Shown here one piece after another: positions 7,708-12,229 of a stretch of DNA of 12,229 nucleotides. The notes beneath the pieces are model-generated. The model was not told the DNA's origin and searched no databases. It was given only the letters and a program-made list of their open reading frames with translations. The stretch comes from Dehalococcoidia bacterium. Lineage in GTDB: Bacteria > Chloroflexota > Dehalococcoidia > SM23-28-2. Made by a program: the position numbers and the translations under genes. The stretch spans positions 1-12,229 of the forward strand of contig JALHUG010000179.1 in NCBI GenBank assembly GCA_022866185.1. Reading direction: 5' to 3'. Numbering within the stretch: the stretch's first letter is position 1; each line of letters opens with the position of its first letter.

Positions 7708-9155
7708 GCTGCGAAACCATCCTTATCCATAGAGTCCAGCCCATCCCATGATGACCTTGGCAGAATGAGCTCCCCAGGCTCGGCGAAAGTCTTGTCGAAG
7801 CTGCCGTACGGCAGCGGCTGGCGCTCGTCGCCTACGCCCAGAGCGATGTATTCGAACCCTTTCTCCCGCATTGCCCGCGGGTCGAAAACGTTCCTTCCAT
7901 CGATCACCAGGGGCCTCCGCATAAGGCTCCGGATCCGCTCCATCTGGACACCTCCCAAGCCATCCCAAGAATTGGCCAGAACGAGGGCGTCAGCGCCATC
8001 CGCTGCCTCGTAGATATCTCTCGCCACCTCGTACGGGGGGTGCCGGAAGGTCTCATGTTCATCAAGTGGGTCGTAGACTTTGACCCAGGCCCCCAAGCGG
8101 ATGAGCCCCTGGGCAATCTCTAGCCCGGGCGCATTCCGGACGTCATCGGTGTTGGGCTTGAAGGCCAGGCCAATGATACCGATCACTCTGCCATCCAGAT
8201 CGCCGAGCCTGTCCAGGAGCCGATCGATGACCCCCTGCCTTTGGGCATCGTTGGCCTGTCGCGCGGCCACCAGCAGCCTCGTCGGCTGCTGGACCAGCTT
8301 GGCCACAAGCGCGAGGGCGGCGATATCCTTAGGCAAGCAGGAGCCACCGAACCCCAGACCGGCCTCCACGTAGGCATGAGGACCGAATCTGTGATCTAGC
8401 CTTAGGGCCCGACTCACGATCCTGACATCGGCGCCAACCTTTTCGCAGATGCCGGCGATCTCATTGACGAAGCTGATGTTGACGGCCAGTAGGGCATTGG
8501 ACGTGTACTTGACCATTTCGGCGGTCCTGGGATGGCAGACCATCTTCGTCCCTGGGAAGTCCAGGTAAAGGGCCAAAAGGGCTTCCCGTGCCTCTTCCGT
8601 AGTCACGCCTAGAACCACCCGATCGGGGTTAAAGAAATCCTCCACGGCCGATCCTTCACGGAGGAATTCGGGATTGCAGGTTACGGAGGGGCCAACACCG
8701 TTCTTGGACAGCAACCGTCTGGCGGCCTCGGTGGTGCCGGGTGGGACTGTGCTGCGAAGAGCCACGACGGCATCCGGCCGCACGTACGGCGAAAGGTCTC
8801 GGAGGGCGGAGCGTAGATTAGTTAGGTCGATGGCTGCCCCATCCGCCGAGCCCGTGTCCACACAGATGAAATGTATCCGAGCAGGCAATAGCCGCTCATC
8901 ATACGCCTCGCTCACTTCCAAGTTCCCGGAGTCCAGGGCTTTCGTCAGAAGCTCATGGAGTCCCGGCTCGAAGAAAGGCGCCTGTCCCTTTCGCAACTTG
9001 GCTACCATGCGATAGTCCAGGTCGACGCCAAGGACGCGATGCCCCTTCGCGGCAAAGCTCAGGGCAGTGACGAGCCCTACCCGGCCCATCCCGATGACAC
9101 TCAGATCGGGTATCCACCCATTCCGCTTTTGCTTCCACAGTTCCGGGCCGTCCAC
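7704..9155 (-). CDS. ugd: UDP-glucose 6-dehydrogenase family protein (UDP-glucose/GDP-mannose dehydrogenase)
   Basis: 483 residues. An N-terminal Rossmann domain with VIGMGRVGL (about 20-28) is followed by VALRSTVPPGT (131-141), NPEFLREG (161-168), EMVKYTSN (213-220, with the conserved E, K and N) and the catalytic GLGFGGSCLPKD with C273 and K276. A C-terminal NAD/UDP-binding domain carries GLAFKPNTDDVR. The enzyme oxidises UDP-glucose to UDP-glucuronate with two NAD+, supplying precursor to the downstream epimerase and probably other steps. GDP-mannose or UDP-HexNAc substrates are possible within the family. It is the first gene of the operon. The start is GTG 9155, backed by GGAGGG (minus strand of 9164-9169) eight bases upstream; no other start lies before the Rossmann motif. 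The usual Tyr of GxGYVGL is Arg here, and there is a tail of about 40 residues after the last conserved block. Confidence 0.92.
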   Translation of the reverse strand: MDGPELWKQKRNGWIPDLSVIGMGRVGLVTALSFAAKGHRVLGVDLDYRMVAKLRKGQAPFFEPGLHELLTKALDSGNLEVSEAYDERLLPARIHFICVDTGSADGAAIDLTNLRSALRDLSPYVRPDAVVALRSTVPPGTTEAARRLLSKNGVGPSVTCNPEFLREGSAVEDFFNPDRVVLGVTTEEAREALLALYLDFPGTKMVCHPRTAEMVKYTSNALLAVNISFVNEIAGICEKVGADVRIVSRALRLDHRFGPHAYVEAGLGFGGSCLPKDIAALALVAKLVQQPTRLLVAARQANDAQRQGVIDRLLDRLGDLDGRVIGIIGLAFKPNTDDVRNAPGLEIAQGLIRLGAWVKVYDPLDEHETFRHPPYEVARDIYEAADGADALVLANSWDGLGGVQMERIRSLMRRPLVIDGRNVFDPRAMREKGFEYIALGVGDERQPLPYGSFDKTFAEPGELILPRSSWDGLDSMDKDGFAA

Positions 9156-9163
9156 TCGATGTA

Positions 9164-9169
9164 CCCTCC
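9164..9169 (-). promoter_or_regulatory. ribosome binding site deciding the GTG start of the dehydrogenase
   Basis: The minus strand reads GGAGGG here, eight bases before GTG 9155. There is no ATG in frame upstream of the Rossmann fold, so this site fixes the start of the first operon gene. Confidence 0.75.
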
Positions 9170-9279
9170 GTTTGGATGGTGGTTGCAGAAGGCAACCCGT
9201 TCTCCGTCCGGCAGCTCCATCCTCACTTGCCGACCGTCGGATCCGAGGACAAGGCCGCCGTTTCTTTCAGTCCACTTCC

Positions 9280-9307
9280 AGTGTAGGAGCTACAGGGAGG
9301 ACGACAA
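9280..9307 (-). promoter_or_regulatory. possible sigma-70-like promoter of the polysaccharide operon
   Basis: On the minus strand TTGTCG (9307-9302) is followed after 16 bases by TACACT (9285-9280). Each matches four of six consensus positions. It would start transcription about 120 bases before the dehydrogenase GTG. It is the best pair I found upstream of the operon, but such weak matches occur by chance in DNA of this composition. Confidence 0.25.
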
Positions 9308-9465
9308 ATGAACAAGCGGTAAACAGGAAGTAGAATCTAGGGTAAGATCTTGGGTTGGCATTGGGCGGTTAGTGGCCCTCTTGGCGCAAGTTCTGGGGGC
9401 TCAACCCCACCCCGGTTTCACCCCAGTTCTTGAATCTGAGGGGTCAGCAATTAGCCCTGCCCTGT

Positions 9466-9524
9466 GTGGTGAGCTTGTTCCTTCCAAGCAGGTCACGCGG
9501 GTTCGATTCCCGTCTCCCGCCCCA
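9466..9524 (+). pseudogene. 3' remnant of a tRNA-Gly(TCC) gene
   Basis: From 9466 on, the sequence fits a tRNA in exact register: GTGGT and GAGC (D-loop end and 3' D-stem), an anticodon loop CTTCCAA at 9481-9487 with anticodon TCC (9483-9485), a 3' anticodon strand GCAGG, a T-arm GCGGG-TTCGATT-CCCGT (9497-9513), a 3' acceptor strand CTCCCGC (9514-9520), and C plus CCA (9521-9524). The 5' half does not match: the 5' acceptor should read GCGGGAG but the register gives TAGCCCT, the 5' D-stem is CCTG instead of GCTC, and the 5' anticodon strand TGTTC leaves two of five pairs unmade. A complete functional tRNA is therefore unlikely. The preserved part is the piece typically kept at an integration site. 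Confidence 0.7.
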
Positions 9525-9549
9525 GGCCACACGTAACGTCACAACGCAT

Positions 9550-9586
9550 GCAAGGCGAGGGCCGCCGAAGGGCGGCCTCTTGCTTT
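9550..9586 (+). terminator. GC-rich hairpin downstream of the tRNA remnant, terminator-like
   Basis: GCAA (9550-9553), GAG (9557-9559) and GCCGCC (9561-9566) pair with GGCGGC (9571-9576), CTC (9577-9579) and TTGC (9580-9583) around a GAAG loop, with small bulges on the 5' side. A short CTTT follows instead of a clear T-run, so termination would be weak. Its place just after the tRNA 3' end suggests the former terminator of that tRNA gene. Confidence 0.55.
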
Positions 9587-9598
9587 CCGGGCAGGGCG

Positions 9599-9623
9599 TC
9601 GGGGCTAGCTCAGCGGAAGAGGC
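9599..9623 (+). pseudogene. tRNA-like 5' half (acceptor and D-arm), truncated
   Basis: GGGGC-TA-GCTC-AGCGGAA-GAGG reads like positions 1-25 of a tRNA, with U8, A9 and a nearly complete D-stem. No anticodon stem, T-arm or matching 3' acceptor follows in the next 80 bases, so it is at most a fragment. Chance similarity is possible because the D-arm motif is short. Confidence 0.35.
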
Positions 9624-9884
9624 CCGCCACCCACAGCACCTCCACCATCCCGATTCTCATGAATACCACCGCTGTATAGCCTTCGGCCGCGCCCGGTTAG
9701 AGACCGGTGTAAACAGGCCAGGGACGCTTAAAGGAGGCCGCGGTCATCTTCATGAGATAGCGTTATGGCTCTAACGGGATCCTAGGGCTTGGCGAGTTGG
9801 GGCCTCGACAGAGTTACCGTCCTGGAGATTTGCGTGGCTAGAGGGGCCGAGAGTGACTCTTCATGAGAGGATGAGGCGATAGGA

Positions 9885-9914
9885 TTGACAGGTCGGCTCC
9901 GTTATGATTACTAT
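9885..9914 (+). promoter_or_regulatory. sigma-70-like promoter of the LamG/propeller gene
   Basis: A perfect TTGACA (9885-9890) is followed after 18 bases by TACTAT (9909-9914). The alternative TATGAT (9903-9908) is closer to consensus but only 12 bases away. Transcription would begin near 9921, giving a leader of about 20 bases before ATG 9944. Confidence 0.55.
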
Positions 9915-9943
9915 GAGCGCACTTCGAGACGTGGGGGTTGCGT

Positions 9944-12058
9944 ATGTCAGTGAAGAGACCGCGGGGGTCTATGTTCCTCGGCCCCGGAATAGTGCTCGGC
10001 GTCGCGGCCCTCCTGGCGGTGGTTGTGGCTCAGCTACCTGAGGGTAGCGGCGCCCGGGCGCAGCCCGCCAGCGACGCCTTTGCCTATGCCACCGCAACCC
10101 CTACTCCTCCCTTCACAAACATCCAAAGCACCGTAGATGCGACCGCGGAGGCGGGTGGGTCGCTAGGCGGCGGCATCGCCAGCACCGTCCAGCTTGTCTA
10201 CAGAGGCTCAAGAGCCGAGTCGGCTCCCTCGGCAGACCGCAATGATCGCGCCTTTGGTGTTCAGCCTCGGGTTATCTTCGAGGCTACGGGCGAGAGCGCC
10301 GACGACCTAGGAGGCTGTGTGGACCTAGGGACACAGCGCCGCATGGCCGCCGACGTCCCCGAAGACATACCCGACTATGGTGGCACTGTCCGCTCCAAGG
10401 TGGACTGCACCAGCACGATGGGCGCGGCCACGACTCCACCCTTCCTTGGGAGGCTTGTCTTGGGCTACTACGCGAATGGCGCCTATGCTCAAGCCGAGGA
10501 CGAAACTGAGCTGGATGTAGGAGATGAACCCGGCGAGAGTCTCACGATCGAGGGTTGGTTCTACGACCCTGCCCAGCTGCGCCGGGCAGCCATCGTCATT
10601 AAGGATAAGGCCTACGAACTGTATGCAGAGCGGTACTTGTCAGGTTCGCACATCGTCGGTTGTATCGGCTTAGCCTTGGCACCGCCTTCCGGAGAGTTGT
10701 GGGGGTTCGAGCACTGCGCCTGGCCTCCCTACTCTAAGGGTTGGCACCACGTAGCTGGCGTTTTCTACAAAGACACCGGTCAAATGAGGATCTATTTGGA
10801 TGGCACAGCGTTCAGCGACCTGACAAATTTCGGGACGGCCATCAACAACTCTGCCAAGCCCTTAGAAGTGGGATTCCGATTCGATGGAGGATTAGGTGGG
10901 GAGGTCGACGAATTGCGCATTTCAGATTTTGCTCGCTATGCGGGCCCGACTTACGCTGTGCCCACAGCTCCTTTCACATGCGATGAACACACTCATGCCC
11001 TGTGGCACTTCGATGAATCAGAGGGAGCGACAGTTTTTCACGACGCATGTGGAGTGGTAGACAATCTTCTCGTCGGCTATAACGGCGCGCACACTGAGGG
11101 AGTCCCAGAGGATGACACTCCTCCCATAAGCTCCGTGGCGGTGGGGACCGATGCCTACGCATTCGGGCGTGACGCCGGTGGCAGCTACTGGTACCGTCAC
11201 TGGAACGGGACGAGTTGGGAGGCGTGGTCAGGGTTGGGCGGTGTGCTCAGTACCTCCCCCTCTGCTGTAGCGGCTGGCGCAGACGTTTACGTCTTCGGCC
11301 TTGATGCTGGCGGCGGCCTCTGGTACCGACGCCGCAGTGGCGGCACGTGGGGTGACTGGCAAGGCCTGGGCGGTGTGGTGAGTGGGCAGGTCAGTGGGGC
11401 GGCGACGGCAAGCAACGACCTGTATGTATTCGGGCGTGACGCCGGTGGCAGCTACTGGAACCGTCACTGGAACGGGACGATCTGGGAGGACTGGTCAAAC
11501 TTGGGCGGTATCCTCAGTAGCTCCCCGTCGGCTGTGGCGGCCGGCGCAGACATCTACGTCTCCGGCCTTGATGCTGGCGGCGGCCTCTGGTACCAACGCC
11601 TCAGTGGCGGCACGTGGGGTGACTGGCAACCCCTGAGCGGTGTGCTGAGTGGACAGGTCAGTGGGGCGGCGACGGCAGACGACGACGTGTATGTATTCGG
11701 GGGCGACGCCGGTGGGAGCTACTGGAACCGTCACTGGAACGGGACGAGCTGGGAGGCGTGGTCAGGGTTGGGCGGTGTGCTCAGTACCTCCCCGTCGGCT
11801 GTAGCCGCTGGCGCAGACGTGTACGTCTTCGGCCTTGATGCTGGCGGCGGCCTCTGGTACCAACGCCGCAGTGGCGGCACGTGGGGTGGCTGGCAAGGCC
11901 TGGGCGGTGTGGTGAGTGGGCAGGTCAGTGCGGCAGCGACGGCAGACAACAATGTATACGTTTTCGGGCGCGACGCCGGTGGCAGCTACTGGTACCGTCA
12001 CTGGAACGGGACGAGCTGGCAGGACTGGTCAGGCTTGGGCGGTATCCTAGCCCCCTAG
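9944..12058 (+). CDS. secreted LamG-domain protein with C-terminal seven-bladed PLL-like beta-propeller
   Basis: 704 residues from ATG 9944, with GGGGG (9933-9937) six bases upstream. An in-frame TTG at 9938 falls in that spacer and is less likely. Residues 1-39 form a signal peptide: basic KRPRG, a hydrophobic core at 16-31, and a likely A-R-A cleavage site at 37-39. A Thr/Pro linker follows, then about 60-160 with no recognised domain. About 168-330 looks like a LamG/concanavalin-type jelly roll (SLTIEGWFYDP, WHHVAGVFY, MRIYLDGT, GEVDELRISDFARY), ending in LWHFDE near 353. Residues 395-704 carry seven W-x2-W-x2-L-(G/S)-G motifs about 44-45 residues apart, as in the PLL family of fucose-binding seven-bladed propellers. 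There is no anchor, LPXTG or C-terminal sorting tail, so the protein is probably released or held by binding. It is likely to bind carbohydrate. Its link to the neighbouring operon is inferred from position only. Confidence 0.85.
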   Translation: MSVKRPRGSMFLGPGIVLGVAALLAVVVAQLPEGSGARAQPASDAFAYATATPTPPFTNIQSTVDATAEAGGSLGGGIASTVQLVYRGSRAESAPSADRNDRAFGVQPRVIFEATGESADDLGGCVDLGTQRRMAADVPEDIPDYGGTVRSKVDCTSTMGAATTPPFLGRLVLGYYANGAYAQAEDETELDVGDEPGESLTIEGWFYDPAQLRRAAIVIKDKAYELYAERYLSGSHIVGCIGLALAPPSGELWGFEHCAWPPYSKGWHHVAGVFYKDTGQMRIYLDGTAFSDLTNFGTAINNSAKPLEVGFRFDGGLGGEVDELRISDFARYAGPTYAVPTAPFTCDEHTHALWHFDESEGATVFHDACGVVDNLLVGYNGAHTEGVPEDDTPPISSVAVGTDAYAFGRDAGGSYWYRHWNGTSWEAWSGLGGVLSTSPSAVAAGADVYVFGLDAGGGLWYRRRSGGTWGDWQGLGGVVSGQVSGAATASNDLYVFGRDAGGSYWNRHWNGTIWEDWSNLGGILSSSPSAVAAGADIYVSGLDAGGGLWYQRLSGGTWGDWQPLSGVLSGQVSGAATADDDVYVFGGDAGGSYWNRHWNGTSWEAWSGLGGVLSTSPSAVAAGADVYVFGLDAGGGLWYQRRSGGTWGGWQGLGGVVSGQVSAAATADNNVYVFGRDAGGSYWYRHWNGTSWQDWSGLGGILAP
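11171..12058 (+). repeat. 267-bp tandem repeat encoding paired propeller blades (3.3 copies)
   Basis: The GACGCCGGTGG anchor recurs at 11171, 11438, 11705 and 11972, each exactly 267 bases (89 codons) apart. Every unit encodes two blades of different sequence: type A with SYW-RHWNGT-W-W and type B with GGLWY-R-SGGTWG-W. The fourth copy stops after the first blade, giving seven blades. By eye units 1 and 3 differ at about 20 positions, while unit 2 differs from unit 1 at about 31. Most changes are at silent or conservative sites. Confidence 0.95.
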
Positions 12059-12229
12059 TGCTTCGCCCCAGCCCACGGCGTTTGAGAAAGCTTGTCGAGG
12101 CGTGCTCACACTGTATAGACGGTCATAGACGGTGGCTGCGGGAACCACATTCCGCGTTCGTGCACCTGGACAGGGACTCGAAGGCAGGTGACACGAGGCG
12201 CCACCGTCTGTCCCTGTGCGCTCGGCGGG
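12059..12229. other. non-coding right end with inverted repeats
   Basis: No supported gene. A perfect 10-bp inverted repeat (AGACGGTGGC 12127-12136 and GCCACCGTCT 12200-12209) surrounds a second one (ACAGGGAC 12170-12177 and GTCCCTGT 12210-12217) that partly crosses it. ATAGACGGT is also repeated directly near 12114 and 12125. No obvious terminator hairpin with a T-run follows the stop at 12058. Confidence 0.5.

Larger units (their letters stand above)
9156..9943. other. gene-poor junction between the two divergent transcription units
   Basis: About 790 bp without a convincing protein gene. Reading outward from the operon it holds the dehydrogenase leader with a possible promoter, a 3' tRNA-Gly remnant (about 9466-9524), a GC-rich hairpin (9550-9583), a tRNA-like D-arm (about 9599-9623), and the promoter of the plus-strand gene (9885-9914). 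The stretch 9310-9460 and the stretch 9630-9880 show nothing I can name beyond two copies of an 11-bp direct repeat (TCTTCATGAGA at 9747-9757 and 9858-9868). Confidence 0.7.

Noticed and set aside
9466..9623. A circularly permuted tRNA made of the 3' half at 9466-9524 and the 5' half at 9599-9623
   Set aside because: The acceptor strands do not pair in register (CTCCCGC needs GCGGGAG but TCGGGGC is present), the anticodon stem is not restored, and permuted tRNAs are not expected in bacteria.
9747..9868. Direct repeat TCTTCATGAGA (9747-9757 and 9858-9868) as a regulator binding pair
   Set aside because: Two 11-bp copies 111 bp apart and 20-140 bp upstream of the promoter are suggestive, but there is no regulator gene or further copy to support an operator call.
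9885..9908. TTGACA with TATGAT as the promoter of the plus-strand gene
   Set aside because: The spacer is only 12 bases, too short for sigma-70; TACTAT at 18 bases is the better partner.
11228..12001. Repeated minus-strand frames of similar sequence opposite the propeller repeat
   Set aside because: They are periodic only because the sense strand is a tandem repeat; the sense frame carries the propeller motifs.
11171..12058. CRISPR array
   Set aside because: The 267-bp period is in frame, has no unique spacers, and encodes a continuous protein.

Overview
This GC-rich bacterial window (about 60% G+C by eye) holds a compact minus-strand cluster for making and transferring surface polysaccharide sugars (positions 1 to about 9155), a gene-poor junction of about 790 bp with tRNA remnants, and one large plus-strand gene for a secreted, lectin-like protein (9944-12058). 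There is no ribosomal or other strong taxonomic marker. The 'ATPTPPF'-type low-complexity linker, the frequent GTG/TTG starts and the kinds of glycosyltransferase present remind me of Chloroflexota, but this is only an impression. The absence of lipopolysaccharide-core genes does not settle the question.

The minus-strand genes read right to left: UDP-glucose 6-dehydrogenase family, DegT/ArnB-type aminotransferase, NAD-dependent sugar epimerase, DPM1/ArnC/GtrB-type lipid-carrier glycosyltransferase, UPF0104/LPG-synthase-TM flippase-like protein, XagB/cellulose-synthase-like processive glycosyltransferase, SAM methyltransferase, and a GT-C membrane glycosyltransferase that runs off the left edge. 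Neighbours overlap by 4 to about 30 bases or are separated by fewer than 20, so this looks like one operon with coupled translation. The logic fits nucleotide-sugar supply (UDP-glucuronate, then epimerised or 4-aminated derivatives), loading onto a polyprenyl phosphate, movement across the membrane, and use by GT-C and XagB-like enzymes on the outer face. The set of enzyme classes recalls the Arn (4-amino-arabinose) pathway without being a copy of it.

The junction 9156-9943 contains a possible leader promoter for the operon, a 59-nt fragment that fits the 3' part of a tRNA-Gly(TCC) with a scrambled 5' half, a strong hairpin after it, and a second tRNA-like D-arm fragment. Such 3' tRNA ends are typical scars of integrative elements, but no integrase is visible here.

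The plus-strand gene has its own sigma-70-like promoter and a G-rich ribosome binding site. It encodes a signal peptide, an unassigned N-terminal region, a LamG-like jelly-roll domain and a C-terminal array of exactly seven W-x2-W-x2-L-(G/S)-G motifs, encoded by a 267-bp tandem repeat in which two blade types alternate (A-B-A-B-A-B-A). This fits a seven-bladed PLL-type beta-propeller lectin. Both domains suggest carbohydrate binding at the cell surface, possibly linked to the polysaccharide made by the neighbouring operon. The last 170 bp hold only inverted and direct repeats.
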